A stretch of 64,000 nt of DNA. Origin: Bog-756 sp963845485. GTDB taxonomy: Bacteria; Actinomycetota; Acidimicrobiia; Acidimicrobiales; RAAP-2. The stretch is taken from NCBI GenBank assembly GCA_963845485.1, contig CAWJSI010000014.1, forward strand, positions 1-64,000. Direction: 5' to 3'. Position 1 is the stretch's first letter; the number at the start of each line of letters is the position of its first letter. A model generated the notes under the pieces. The model was not told the DNA's origin and did not search any database. It saw nothing but the letters and a program-made list of their open reading frames with translations. A program made the translations under genes and the position numbers. Below, piece by piece: positions 1 to 10,397 of this stretch.

Positions 1-271
1 AGCCGCCGGGGAACCCGCCCCCACCGAAGCCACCGGCGGCCGGGCCCATGGCCCGGACCTCGTCGTACTCCTTGCGCCGCTCGGCATCACCGAGGACGTC
101 GTAGGCCGCGGAGATCTCCTTGAAGGTCTCCTCTTGTCCGGGGTTGGTGTCGGGATGGTGCTTCTTGGCCAGCTTCCGGTACGCGCTGGTGATCTCCTTG
201 GCCGTCGCCGTCGACGACACGCCCAGGGTCTTGTAGTAATCCTTCTCGAACCATTCGCGCTGCGGAGCCAC
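1..271 (-). CDS. dnaJ: Chaperone DnaJ (Hsp40), N-terminal part
   Basis: First 90 codons of the DnaJ co-chaperone; the rest lies beyond the left edge. The J domain occupies about residues 10-75, with a basic helix (KEITSAYRKLAKK, 25-37) followed by the invariant HPD triplet at 39-41, the part that stimulates DnaK ATP hydrolysis. The visible sequence ends in the Gly/Phe-rich region (GGFGGGGFPGG). The start is GTG at 271, because the nearby ATG is in another frame. It lies 64 bp downstream of grpE and is the third gene of a leftward dnaK-grpE-dnaJ operon; in many actinobacteria hspR follows, but that would be outside this window. The type I or type II class cannot be decided because the zinc-finger region is not visible. 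Confidence 0.93.
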   Translation of the reverse strand, partial: MAPQREWFEKDYYKTLGVSSTATAKEITSAYRKLAKKHHPDTNPGQEETFKEISAAYDVLGDAERRKEYDEVRAMGPAAGGFGGGGFPGG

Positions 272-335
272 TCGGTGTCTACCGATTCCTTTCCTGCCGG
301 TTGCGGTCCTGCCGATCCGGCCTTCGTTCACGCGG

Positions 336-1020
336 TTAGCCCCGCACCATCACCATGGCCGGTCGGACGACGGTTCCCCGCCACCGGTACCCGGCCCTCA
401 TCACCTGGCCCACCACCGGCTCACCGGTGCCGGGCTGGGTCTCGTCGGACTCCTCGGCGGGCAGGTGACCCGACCGCCTCATGGGCGTTGGGGTCGAACT
501 CCTCGCCCAGCGGCTCGATCCGCTCGAGTCCCTCTTTGGCCAGCACGTCCTGGAGCTGGCTGGCCACGGCCACGAGGGCCCGCCCGTCGGGCGAGTCCGC
601 GTCGCCCAGGTGCTGGGTGGCGAGGTCCAAGGTGTCGAGCACCGGGAGGACCTTCTCCACCAAGGACACCGCGGCCCGGGCCATCTGGTCGGACTGCTGC
701 TTGGCCACCCGCTTCTTGTAGTTCTCGAACTCGGCCTGCAGTCGTTGCAGGGAGTCGAGGTACTCGTCGCGCTGATTGAGGGCGAAGGCCAGCGGGTCAT
801 CGTCGGCGAACACCTCGTCCACCGCCGCGCTCACGTCGGCGGCGTCGAGGATCTCGCCCTCGGCGACCTCATCGCTCTCCCCGTCCTCGGACACTCCTCC
901 GTGGGCCTCGTAGTCGGGGCCCAGGTCGACGCCGTCGTCGGGGGACCCGGATCCCGGGAGCCCTCCGGCTCCCGGGACCTCTGAGTCCTCATTGCCATCT
1001 GACTGGTCGTTCCCGTTCAT
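336..1020 (-). CDS. grpE: Nucleotide exchange factor GrpE, one frame break
   Basis: GrpE releases ADP from DnaK. It has an acidic N-terminal region (about 75 residues), then a coiled coil (DEYLDSLQRLQAEFENYKKR) and the beta domain. The frame starting at ATG 1020 is good to HEAV near residue 185 and then runs into a nonsense tail ending at 421. The proper GrpE ending (HLPAEES..., GEPVVGQVMRAGYR, VVRPAMVMV) is in the next frame and stops at 336. The span of 685 bases is three times 228 plus one, so a single extra base near 469-471, in a CCC run, restores a 227-residue protein. The gene lies 6 bp downstream of dnaK. A sequence error is the simplest explanation, since a strain without this domain would lack the DnaK-contacting part. 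Confidence 0.9.
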
Positions 1021-1026
1021 GGACGA

Positions 1027-2865
<1,839 letters not shown>

Positions 2866-2991
2866 CGTTGCTGCCTCCTGCTTCCTGCCCGCTCCGGGCT
2901 CTCTTTGTGCGGTCCGGGCCCTGCGACCCGAACCCTTCTGACTCGATCGTTCCTGTGACTCGAACCTGCTGCTGCTTTTCCTACGGAGACC

Positions 2992-3023
2992 ACTATATCA
3001 AAGTTGAGTGTCATATTGTTAAG
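2992..3023 (-). promoter_or_regulatory. dnaK promoter with HAIR-like inverted repeat
   Basis: On the minus strand, TTAACA (3022-3017) is followed 17 bases later by GATATA (2999-2994), with TATAGT (2997-2992) as an alternative -10. The -35 lies inside CTTAACA-N7-ACTCAAC (3023-3003). This has the exact spacing of the HspR-associated repeat CTTGAGT-N7-ACTCAAG and matches 10 of its 14 fixed bases, with one half nearly perfect and the other weak. Binding by HspR is inference. Confidence 0.5.
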
Positions 3024-3067
3024 TTTTCTCCTAATTCTTTGTGAGGCGGGGTGCGCGTTGGTCGGGA

Positions 3068-3073
3068 TACGCT
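3068..3073 (+). promoter_or_regulatory. Leaderless-type -10 box of gpmA
   Basis: TACGCT sits exactly 7 bases before the ATG at 3081. No Shine-Dalgarno sequence is present. This is the TAnnnT-N7-start layout of leaderless actinobacterial transcripts and fixes the gpmA start. No good -35 is visible. Confidence 0.5.
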
Positions 3074-3080
3074 CGATCCC

Positions 3081-3836
3081 ATGCCTCAGCTGGTACTCCT
3101 TCGCCACGGCCAGTCCCAATGGAACGCGGCCAACCTGTTCACAGGGTGGTACGACGTCGATCTGACCGAGCAGGGCGAGGAGGAGGCCCGCCAGTCCGGG
3201 CGACTGCTGGCCGACGAGGGTGGCCTCGACCTGCGGGTGCTCCATACGTCGCTGTTGACCAGGGCTATCCGTACGGCCGAGCTCTCACTCGAGGTGGCCC
3301 AACGGAGCTGGCTCCCGGTGCGTCGCCACTGGCGCCTCAACGAACGCCACTACGGGGCCCTCCAGGGTCTCGACAAGAAGGAGACGACCGCCCGGCACGG
3401 CGAGGCCCAGGTCAAGGAGTGGCGCCGGAGCTACGACGTCCCACCCCCGCCGGTCGAGCTCGGCAGCGAGCACCACCCAGCGGGCGATCCCCGCTACCGG
3501 GACGTGCCGGCCGAGCTCCTGCCGGTCGGCGAGTGCCTGTCCGACGTGGTCGACCGGGTACTCCCCTACTGGTACGACGCGGTGGTACCCGACCTGCTGG
3601 CCGAAGGAGCCCGGGGCGGCGCGGTGTTGGTCGTGGCCCATGGCAACAGCCTGCGAGCACTGCGCAAGCACATCGACGCCATCGGGGACGACGACATCGT
3701 GGGACTGGACATCCCGACCGGCATCCCGTTCGTCTACCAACTGGCCGACGATCTGTCGGTGGTGTCGAGTGGCTATCTGGGCGACCCCGAGGCCGCAGCC
3801 GCTGCTGCGGCCGCCGTCAGTCGCCAGGCCGGCTGA
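3081..3836 (+). CDS. gpmA: 2,3-bisphosphoglycerate-dependent phosphoglycerate mutase
   Basis: Glycolytic and gluconeogenic enzyme interconverting 3- and 2-phosphoglycerate, 251 residues as usual for the cofactor-dependent family. The phosphohistidine motif LLRHGQSQWN places the catalytic His at residue 9. FTGWYDVDLTEQG and LNERHYGALQGLDK form the substrate pocket, and the second catalytic His lies in AHGNSLRAL at about residue 187. The frame is open for ten codons further upstream, but the family begins just before the LVLLRHG strand, and a leaderless-type -10 box lies 7 bases before the ATG at 3081, so that start is chosen. The gene is divergent from dnaK. The C-terminal Ala run (AAAAAAAA) is a low-complexity tail. 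Confidence 0.96.
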   Translation: MPQLVLLRHGQSQWNAANLFTGWYDVDLTEQGEEEARQSGRLLADEGGLDLRVLHTSLLTRAIRTAELSLEVAQRSWLPVRRHWRLNERHYGALQGLDKKETTARHGEAQVKEWRRSYDVPPPPVELGSEHHPAGDPRYRDVPAELLPVGECLSDVVDRVLPYWYDAVVPDLLAEGARGGAVLVVAHGNSLRALRKHIDAIGDDDIVGLDIPTGIPFVYQLADDLSVVSSGYLGDPEAAAAAAAAVSRQAG

Positions 3837-3946
3837 GAGCCCCGTCCTCCTCCACCCTCGGGGCGACGCCTCGGTGGCCGACTTCGCCCTAGGGCAACGG
3901 ACCGGCCGATCGCGTCATCACCACTTGTCTTCAGCACACGAAAACG

Positions 3947-3980
3947 ACGAGAGGCCGGCTCCGAAGAGCCGACCTCTCGT
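3947..3980. terminator. Bidirectional terminator between gpmA and glnK
   Basis: ACGAGAGG-C-CGGCTC, loop CGAA, GAGCCG-A-CCTCTCGT forms a hairpin with 14 Watson-Crick pairs and one internal A/C mismatch. It lies between two convergent units, gpmA (ends 3836) and amt-glnK (ends 4038). On the minus strand it is followed by CGTTTTCG, a short T run; on the plus strand no T run follows. Confidence 0.7.
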
Positions 3981-4037
3981 ACCACCCGGTGCGTCTGTCC
4001 CCACATACGACACCGTGATGTTTGCCTCGTGATGCGC

Positions 4038-4377
4038 TCAGAGAGCCTCTGAACCCCGCTCTCCGGTGCGCACCCGGACCACCTCTTCCACCGGGAGGAT
4101 CCAGACCTTGCCGTCACCGATCTTGCCGGTTCCGGCAGCGTCCACCACCGCGGTGGTCACCTCCTCGACCTGGGCATCGTCCACGACGATCTCCAGGCGC
4201 ACCTTCGGGCACGAACTCGACCTCGTACTCCGCACCCCGGTACACCTCCGTGTGACCACGTTGGCGGCCGAAGCCCTGGACTTCCGAGACCGTCATGCCA
4301 TGGACTCCCAATGTCTTGAGGGACTCCTTCACATCATCGAGTTTGAACGGCTTGACCACCGCTACGACGAGTTTCAT
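4038..4377 (-). CDS. glnK: Nitrogen regulatory protein PII, one frame break
   Basis: PII signalling protein that senses 2-oxoglutarate and ATP/ADP and blocks the Amt channel. The N-terminal strand MKLVVAVVKPFKLDDVK, the T loop with Tyr51 (TEVYRGAEY, the residue modified in many PII proteins) and the C-terminal signature GTGKIGDGKVWILPVEE are all present but in two frames. The break is at about 4203-4207, where VPE should continue VRLEIVVDD. The 340-base span is 113 codons plus one base, so removing one base gives 112 residues, the exact PII length. AAGGAGAT lies 7 bases before the ATG. It follows amt by 33 bp, so the two form an operon. Sequence error is more likely than inactivation. Confidence 0.93.
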
Positions 4378-4410
4378 GTTGGTTATCTCCTTGAGTTCGT
4401 AGTGGTCGTT

Positions 4411-5982
4411 CTAGCTGCCGGACCCGCCGGGCGAAACCGGGTCGTCAGGCTGTGGGGGTTCGTTCTCGAAGACCTCCCTGGTGCTCGAGCCACCGACGGT
4501 GATCCCGATCCGGGAGGCGAAGGCCTCCTCGGGGAAGGCCTCCTCACCGTGGATGGCGAGGTCGCCGACTTCGAGGATCTCGTCCTTGTACCGGACGCCT
4601 CGGAGCACCAGCTTGATGAGGTGCATGAGGATGAACGTCACCAGGGCCGACCAGACGATCACCCAGATGGCCGCTCGGAACTGTTCCCACAGCTGGTGGG
4701 CCGACCCGGTGTAGATGAGGCCGTTCACACCGAAGGGCACACAGCTCCCTTGGCCGTCGTGTACTGGGTCGCCGTGGTGGCGATGACCTGATTGGCTGCG
4801 TCCAGGTGACCGCAACCGGCCGACACGTTGCTCGGGTCCCCGAAGATGCCGAGGAGCAGACCACCGAAGAAGCCGGCGATCCCGTGGGTGTAGATCACGC
4901 CCAGTGCATCGTCCACCTTGGAGAAGGGACGGACCTTGGAGAGGAAGTTCCAGGCCACCCAGACGATGACACAGCAGATGATGCCGACGTAGATGGCGCC
5001 TTGACCGTTGACCCAACCGGCACAGGGGGTGATGCCGACCAGGCCGCAGATCATGCCGTTGACCGCACCGAGGAAGGTGGGCTTCTTCTCCTTGGACAAG
5101 AAGGCGTCGAGTGCGACCCAGGTGAGCAGACCGGCGGCGGTGGCGAGGTTGGTGTTGACGACCGCCGCAGCAGCGTCAGTAGCCTGCGTAGTACGGGTCA
5201 CCACCGTTGAAGCCGTTCCAGCCGAGCCACAGGATGCCGGCACCGACCGCTGCCATCACCAGGTTGTTGGGCAGGAAATGTTGTTTGTCTCGTAGCAGTC
5301 TGGGCCCGAGGACCCACGCAGCGACGAAGCCCGACACACCTGCCGACATGTGGATGACGTACCCACCGGAGTAGTCGAGGGCACCCTCCTGGGCGAAGTA
5401 GCCACCGCCCCAGAGCAGGAAGGCGTCGATCGAGTAGACGAAGGTCGACCACAGCGGCACCAGCAGACACCAGGCGCTGAACTTGATCCGACCGAGCACG
5501 CTACCGAGGAAGAGCAGTGGGGTGATGGCCGCGAACACCAACTGGAAGTAGGCCAGCGTGGAGGTCGGGAAGTGGAACGGCACCGACGGTGTTGGCTGCC
5601 GACACCGCCTGGCCTTGTTCACCCTGCGGACTCAGTATCGGACCGGGCTTGCCCCAGAAGTTGTCGAAGAACGTAGCTCCAACCCCTTCCCTGTCCCGAG
5701 TTGGGTCTGGACCCCGTCTTTGACCCCGCCCCCGATCGAGTTGGCACCGAAGCCGAGCTTGTACTCGTAGATGAACCAACAGACCATCACGATGGAGAAC
5801 CCGGCGAACATCATTGCCAGCACGTTCACGGCCCACTTTCTCGGGACCAGCGAGGCATAGAGAACGGCCAGGCCCGGGAGGCTCATCAGACCGACGAACG
5901 TGGCGGCAGTCATCTGCCACGTGTTGTCGCCCGGATTGAGCCAACTGGGATAGGGGACGTATGACACTGCTGCGGCTAGCAC
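4411..5982 (-). CDS. amt: Ammonium transporter Amt, four frame breaks
   Basis: Membrane channel for ammonium, about 523 residues with a cytoplasmic tail. Pieces of one protein follow in order in different frames: NTWQMTAATFVGLMSLPG and LVPRKWAVNVLAMMF (first helices), FDNFWGKPGP, LVFAAITPLLFLGS, FLLWGGGYFAQEGALDYSGG with VIHMSAGVSG, LGWNGFNGGDPYYAG, then DAAAAVVNTNLA, DDALGVIYTHGIAGFFGG (a conserved pore segment) and the tail. Breaks lie near 5683 (minus one), 5582 (plus one), 5179 (plus one) and 4738 (minus one); the net effect is zero and the total span is a multiple of three, as expected for an intact ancestral gene. The start is GTG at 5982 with AGGAG 10 bases upstream. It is transcribed with glnK. 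Four breaks in one gene suggest poor local sequence rather than decay, because the protein sequence between breaks is well conserved. Confidence 0.88.
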
Positions 5983-6020
5983 GGTTTAGGTGCTCCTCTC
6001 TTCGGTAACTGCTTCTCAAT

Positions 6021-6046
6021 GGCCCCATGGCATCTGACATGGGGCC
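6021..6046 (-). repeat. Hairpin in the amt leader
   Basis: GGCCCCATG and CATGGGGCC are perfect 9-base inverted arms around an 8-base loop. It sits about 40 bases upstream of the amt start codon. It could be an attenuator, an RNA protein-binding site, or a terminator of the upstream membrane-protein operon; there is no T run. Confidence 0.6.
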
Positions 6047-6112
6047 GTCAAGGGCAAGACGGGCAGTTTCGACTTGCCGCCGCAAACAATGCTTGGTGGG
6101 GATTTCCGCACA

Positions 6113-6128
6113 GTCACAGCTGTGTTAC
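6113..6128. promoter_or_regulatory. Palindrome, possible nitrogen-regulator site
   Basis: GTCACAGCTGTGTTAC contains the perfect 10-base palindrome CACAGCTGTG. Read on the minus strand it is GTAAC-N6-GTGAC, which resembles half of a GlnR box (GTnAC-N6-GaAAC) in spacing. Its place about 130 bp upstream of amt fits a nitrogen regulator, but the match is weak. Confidence 0.3.
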
Positions 6129-6327
6129 CAACGTGTGAACTGATCGAATGTGCCTGGCCAGGGGCCCATTCGGGCGTCAGGGGGCGCGTTGCATAGCCGA
6201 GGAGCTGGTTGTACGCGTCGCCTCGAGAACAGGCCGGCCCGGCCACGCCTGGGGCCGACGCCTCGCCCTACCGATTGCGCTCGTCTGCCCTACCGAGCGA
6301 GGGCCGTGGCGCCCCTCGGTCGGTCCC

Positions 6328-7009
6328 TCAGCCGGCCTCGGTGCCCTTGGCCGGCTTCGACTTCGGGGTGGGACGGCGGGCCGGGGTGCTGGGTGGCGTG
6401 TACCGCTTGTTGGGTGGCGCCTGGGCCCCGCTGGGGCCGAACCCGGAAGCCTGGGCCGCCTTGGCCAGTTTGAGCTTCTGGGAGAGCCGGTAGGCCCGGA
6501 CCATGTACCAGGCCCCGATCATGATGTAGGGCAGACCGAAGCCCCAGTAGTGCAGGTTGAAGAACGAGAGCCCGTAGAGGGCCGAGGCGATGCCGATGAC
6601 CAGTCGCTTGCGGAACCACGCCCCACCCAGCATGACCAGCGCCAGCGCCAGGGTGACCAGGCCGAGTTCGGTGTAGGTGTTCGGATTGGCGTGGTGGGGA
6701 TTGACGCGCCCCGTTGGCCAGGTACTGGGCGGGATCGTTGTGCACGAGGGCGGCCATGACCACGAACACGATGGCCGCGGCCACCGGGGCGGCCAGCAGG
6801 CCGATGATCCGCTCCTTGTCGTCGGCCCGCTTGATGGCGGCCTCGAGCTCGGGGATGGTCGTCGGCTGCGGAGCCTTCGGCCGGTCCTCGCCGGTGCGGG
6901 ATTCTGCCTCCACCGCCGGCTTCAGCATCATGTTGCTCAGCGACGAGGTGAACCGATGCCACACGCTGAATTCAGGCAGATCGTCGCCGTCGGAGTCGCT
7001 GCGGGGCAT
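6328..7009 (-). CDS. Small membrane protein, one frame break
   Basis: Unrecognised membrane protein of about 226 residues. The N-terminal half is polar with a charged stretch (ELEAAIKRADDKERIIGLLAAP), then a transmembrane segment (VAAAIVFVVMAAL). After a frame break near 6704-6708, where NGA should continue VNPHHANPNTYTELG, come two more membrane segments (LVTLALALVMLGGAW and IGIASALYGLSFF) and a basic Pro/Lys-rich tail. The span is 682 bases, three times 227 plus one, so one extra base explains the break. The start ATG at 7009 is 8 bp after the stop of the next upstream gene, so the two are co-transcribed. No enzymatic motif is visible. Confidence 0.6.
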
Positions 7010-7017
7010 GGGCCAGG

Positions 7018-7602
7018 CTACCGCGGGTCGGCGGCGGCATTCCCATCGGGATGCGAGGGCGCCCGGCGTTCCCGGCGGCGGAAGAAGACGATGAGGAGCA
7101 CGACCACCACCACGAGCAGCAGGATCCCCGGGATGATGTAGGCCGTCCAGGACGCCTGCTGGCGGGCCAGCTGATCGGGCGTGGAGAGGAGCTTCGGGTC
7201 GCTCGGCACGACCACGCCGCGGATGGTGGTGCCCGGCTTGTGGAAGGCCAGACCGGGGATGTTCTGGTGGTACACCGTGCCGTCGACGGTGTAGGTGCCC
7301 GAACAGGAGAAGCCGGCCAACGACTGGCCCGTTCCCCCGATGAGACCGAGGCACCCGGTCACCTTGACCGGGACGGTCACGCCGTTGTCCTTCAGGTTGT
7401 CGATCTGGTTGTTGTTGCTGATGGCGGCGATCAGCAGGATGACACCGAGGACGGTGAGGGCCACGAGCGTCACCCCGACGACGATCTGGGTGGCCTTGCG
7501 CTTGTCGACGTTGACCGTGCCGCCCCGATAGTTGTCGATGGGCTGGTCGTCCTCGTCGGGGGCGCCGGGCGTGGCCGGGTGGTTCGATTCTGGAGCGATC
7601 AT
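7018..7602 (-). CDS. DUF3592-like membrane protein
   Basis: Protein of 194 residues with two membrane helices (about residues 40-62, VVGVTLVALTVLGVILLIAA, and 152-174, IIPGILLLVVVVVLLIV) flanking an extracytoplasmic domain. That domain contains two Cys residues (TGCLGLIGG and FSCSGTYTVDG) and a strand pattern like DUF3592 proteins (VDGTVYHQNIPG, VVVPSDPKLL). Basic residues at the C-terminal end (FFRRRERR) point inwards. It is the first gene of a two-gene leftward unit with the membrane gene starting at 7009. The role is unknown; the two may act together, which is inference from spacing only. Confidence 0.6.
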   Translation of the reverse strand: MIAPESNHPATPGAPDEDDQPIDNYRGGTVNVDKRKATQIVVGVTLVALTVLGVILLIAAISNNNQIDNLKDNGVTVPVKVTGCLGLIGGTGQSLAGFSCSGTYTVDGTVYHQNIPGLAFHKPGTTIRGVVVPSDPKLLSTPDQLARQQASWTAYIIPGILLLVVVVVLLIVFFRRRERRAPSHPDGNAAADPR

Positions 7603-7729
7603 CGGTTTAGGAGTTTCCCCCGGGCAGCCCTCGCCCCGGGACGGCGATCGATCCCCGGGCGGAGCGAGAGCGTACCAGTCGGCCGCCGGGCCCGGTAGAG
7701 GAAGCCGAGCACCGGCGCCGCCCGGGGGG

Positions 7730-7735
7730 TAGCCT
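7730..7735 (+). promoter_or_regulatory. Leaderless-type -10 box
   Basis: TAGCCT lies 7 bases before the ATG at 7743 and no Shine-Dalgarno sequence is present. No clear -35 is visible. Confidence 0.4.
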
Positions 7736-7742
7736 CAGCTCC

Positions 7743-8166
7743 ATGTCCCCGAGCTCCAAGGCGCTGGATCTCAAGTCGGTCTGGCTCTTCTCCAACTGCA
7801 CCAACTCCGAACTGAAGAAGATCCGAGGATCGCTCGATGAGCTGAGCGTCCCACCGGGCAAGGTGCTGGTGGAAGAGGGCCGGATCGGCACCGAGTTCTT
7901 CGTCATCGTGAGCGGCACGGCGGCCGTCACCCGCAACGGCAAGAAGGTGGCCACCCTCGGGCCCAACTCGCACTTCGGCGAACTCGCACTCCTGGACCGG
8001 CGCCCCCGATCGGCATCGGTCGAGTCCGAGACCGAACTCGACCTCCTGGTGCTCTCGCAGCGCCAGTTCAACGGGCTGTTGGAGTCCGTGCCGACCATCG
8101 CCCGCAAGCTTCTGGCCGCCCTGGCCAATCGCCTGCGCGAGGCCGACGCCGCTCGCCTACGACTGA
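7743..8166 (+). CDS. Cyclic nucleotide-binding domain protein, likely frame break at its end
   Basis: Stand-alone cNMP-binding domain of about 140 residues, without the helix-turn-helix of a Crp regulator. The barrel is clear: LSVPPGKVLVEEGRIGTEFFVI, then the phosphate-binding cassette FGELALLDRRPRSASV, where Glu and Arg contact the ligand in this family. It ends with a helix (RKLLAALANRLREAD). As written, the frame runs on to 8384, 167 bases into the 3' end of the opposite-strand etfD, with a low-quality Arg/Pro tail. One base fewer after 8140 would stop it at TGA 8164-8166 with an ordinary end, which I prefer. It is divergent from the DUF3592-like gene. The ligand and partner are unknown. 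Confidence 0.7.
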
Positions 8167-8217
8167 GCGTCCAGCTACGACCGAGCCGGGCCGCCATCGG
8201 CGGGTCGGGTGGAGCAG

Positions 8218-10326
8218 CTACTCGGGGGCCGGGGCCTCGTCGACCTCGGGGGCAGTCGCCGACTCGGACGGGCCCGCACCCACGGCGACCGGATCGCCCA
8301 TCGACTCCTCGAGCAACTGGGAGAGGTCGAGAACCCGCACGTCGTCTTCTTTGGCGTTGGCCCGCACCGCGTCGTCGAGCATGATCATGCAGTAGGGGCA
8401 GGCCGTCGAGACCACGTCGGCGCCCGTGTCGATGGCCTCGGCCGTGCGGTCCATGTTGACCCGGGTACCGAGCTTCTCCTCCAACCACATGCGGGCCCCA
8501 CCGGCCCCACAGCAGAACCCCTTCTCCCGGCAGCGCTTCATCTCGACCTGGTTGGCCCCCGGGATGGCATCGATCACCGAGCGGGGCTCGTCGAACACCC
8601 GGTTGTGCCGGCCGAGGTAGCAGGGGTCGTGGTAGGTCACCGTGCCCTTGTAGCCGCCTCCGGGCGTGAGCCGACCCGCCTGGACCAGATGGTCGAGGAG
8701 TTGGCTGTGGTGGATCACCTCGAAGTTGCCGCCGAGGGCGGGGTACTCGTTGGCCAGGGAGTTGAAGCAGTGGGGACAGGTGGCGATGACCTTCTTCACC
8801 CCGGCGTTCTCGATCGTCTCGATGTTCATCCGGGCCTGCTCTTGGTAGAGGTACTCGTTGCCCAGGCGGCGGACGGGGTCACCGGTGCAGGACTCCTTCG
8901 GGCCGAGGATGCCGAAGGTGACACCGGCCCGGTGGAGCATGCGGGCGGTGGCCTGGGCCCCCTTGCGGGCCCGCTCGTCGAGGGCGCCGGCACAGCCCAC
9001 CCAGTAGAGATACTCGATGTCGTCGGGGATGGTGCCCGTGATCACCGGCACCTCGAAGTCCAGGCTCTCGATCCAGTCGGTGCGCTTGGACGAGCCGAGG
9101 CCCCACGGGTCGCCCTGGTTCTCCACGTTGCGGAGCATGAGGCCGGCCTCGGTCGGGAACCTGGATTCCATCAGCACCTCGTAGCGGCGCATGTCGATGA
9201 TGGTGTCGATGTGCTCGATGTCGACCGGGCACTGCTCGACACAGGCCCCGCACGTGGTGCAGGACCACAGCACGTCATCGTCGATGACCGAGGGGACGAG
9301 GGTCTCCACCTCGGTGCCGGCGGCCCGGTTCTTCGCCATGACCCGGTCGGCCGAGGCGAACAGGTTGTCCCGCAGGTCCATGATGAGCAGCTTGGGCGAG
9401 AGGGGCTTGCCCGTGTTCCAGGCCGGGCACTGGGACTGGCACCGTCCGCACTCGGTGCAGGTGGCCATGTCGAGGAGCTGCTTCCACGAGAAGTCCTCGA
9501 TGCGGCCGGCGCCGAAGACGACCTCGTCCTCTTCGCCCACGTCCTCCATGGACATGTCCGGGGTCGAGGCCAGGGCTCCGAGGGCACGGGGCCGCCGGGA
9601 GGTGGCCACGTTGATCGGGGCCATGAAGATGTGGAGGTGCTTCGAGTAGGACACGAAGACCAAGAAGCCGGTGATGATGGTGACGTTGGCCAGCAGGGCC
9701 ACGGTCTCGATGACGCTGTTCACACCCTCGCCCAGGGGCTTGAGGGCGTTGGCCAGGCCGTGGGAGGCGAACGCCCACCAGCCGTAGGGGAAGTTGCCCG
9801 TGTTGACCTGGGCGGCCCGGTAGAAGAGGAGCGAGATGATGACCCCGAAGATCATGAGCAGGACCAACCAGGCCGCTCCGGTGTGGGAGCCGAAGAAGCG
9901 TGACCGGCGGTTCTCGCGTTTGGGCGAGTGCTTCACCCGGATCCCGACGAAGACCAACAAGGAGACGATCACGGCCACGGCGAAGAAGTCCTCGAGGAAG
10001 CCGATGAACGCGGTGTGCCCGATGAGGGGGATGTGGAAGTCGCGCTGGAAGAGGTTGCCGAACGCTTCGATGATGGTGAGGAACAAGATGGTGAAGCCCC
10101 AGAAGGTGAAGGCGTGGGCCAGGCCCGGCACCGTCCACTGCAGCAGTTTCTTCTGGCCGCCCACCTCGACCAGCTCGGCCTTCACCCGTTTGGGCACGTC
10201 CTTGAAGCGGGACGGCACCGCCGGCTCACCAGCGGAGATCAGCTGGTAGAGCCAGAAGAACCGACGGCCGGCGATGGCGAACATCACCGCGGTTATCCCG
10301 AGCCCTAGGGCGATTCTGAGGGGCAC
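8218..10326 (-). CDS. etfD: EtfD-like membrane iron-sulfur oxidoreductase
   Basis: Membrane protein of 702 residues that, by family, passes electrons from the electron-transfer flavoprotein of acyl-CoA oxidation to menaquinone. About six N-terminal membrane helices (for example HAFTFWGFTILFLTIIEAF and LLANVTIITGFLVFVSYS) form a cytochrome-b-like anchor. Two 4Fe-4S motifs follow: CTECGRCQSQCP near residue 290 and CTTCGACVEQCP near 355. The C-terminal half holds two CCG domains (CPHCFNSLANEYP, HDPCYLGRHN, CCGAGGARMW, CPYCMIML). The start GTG at 10326 has GGAGG 8 bases upstream. It lies 71 bp after dcd on the same strand, with a TTACT-N4-AGTAA repeat in the gap. The same architecture is seen in GlpC/HdrD-type proteins, so electron donor and acceptor are inferred. 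Confidence 0.85.
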   Translation of the reverse strand: MPLRIALGLGITAVMFAIAGRRFFWLYQLISAGEPAVPSRFKDVPKRVKAELVEVGGQKKLLQWTVPGLAHAFTFWGFTILFLTIIEAFGNLFQRDFHIPLIGHTAFIGFLEDFFAVAVIVSLLVFVGIRVKHSPKRENRRSRFFGSHTGAAWLVLLMIFGVIISLLFYRAAQVNTGNFPYGWWAFASHGLANALKPLGEGVNSVIETVALLANVTIITGFLVFVSYSKHLHIFMAPINVATSRRPRALGALASTPDMSMEDVGEEDEVVFGAGRIEDFSWKQLLDMATCTECGRCQSQCPAWNTGKPLSPKLLIMDLRDNLFASADRVMAKNRAAGTEVETLVPSVIDDDVLWSCTTCGACVEQCPVDIEHIDTIIDMRRYEVLMESRFPTEAGLMLRNVENQGDPWGLGSSKRTDWIESLDFEVPVITGTIPDDIEYLYWVGCAGALDERARKGAQATARMLHRAGVTFGILGPKESCTGDPVRRLGNEYLYQEQARMNIETIENAGVKKVIATCPHCFNSLANEYPALGGNFEVIHHSQLLDHLVQAGRLTPGGGYKGTVTYHDPCYLGRHNRVFDEPRSVIDAIPGANQVEMKRCREKGFCCGAGGARMWLEEKLGTRVNMDRTAEAIDTGADVVSTACPYCMIMLDDAVRANAKEDDVRVLDLSQLLEESMGDPVAVGAGPSESATAPEVDEAPAPE

Positions 10327-10343
10327 TGCGTTCCTCCTAGTTG

Positions 10344-10359
10344 GTTACTGAAGAGTAAC
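10344..10359. promoter_or_regulatory. Inverted repeat upstream of etfD, probable operator
   Basis: GTTACT-gaag-AGTAAC is a perfect 6-base inverted repeat with a 4-base spacer, extending to 8 of 9 matching bases per arm. It lies between dcd and etfD, 18 bp upstream of the etfD start codon. The size and place fit a TetR-type acyl-CoA-responsive operator (inference). Confidence 0.5.
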
Positions 10360-10397
10360 AAAGGTCGACGGCGGTGCGGTAGCCGCCGGGCCTTGGG

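Larger units (their letters stand above)
5983..6327. other. Intergenic region upstream of amt
   Basis: No gene is seen here. The stretch holds the amt leader with its hairpin (6021-6046) and a palindrome (6113-6128), listed separately. It also separates amt from the small membrane gene that ends at 6328 on the same strand. Confidence 0.6.
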
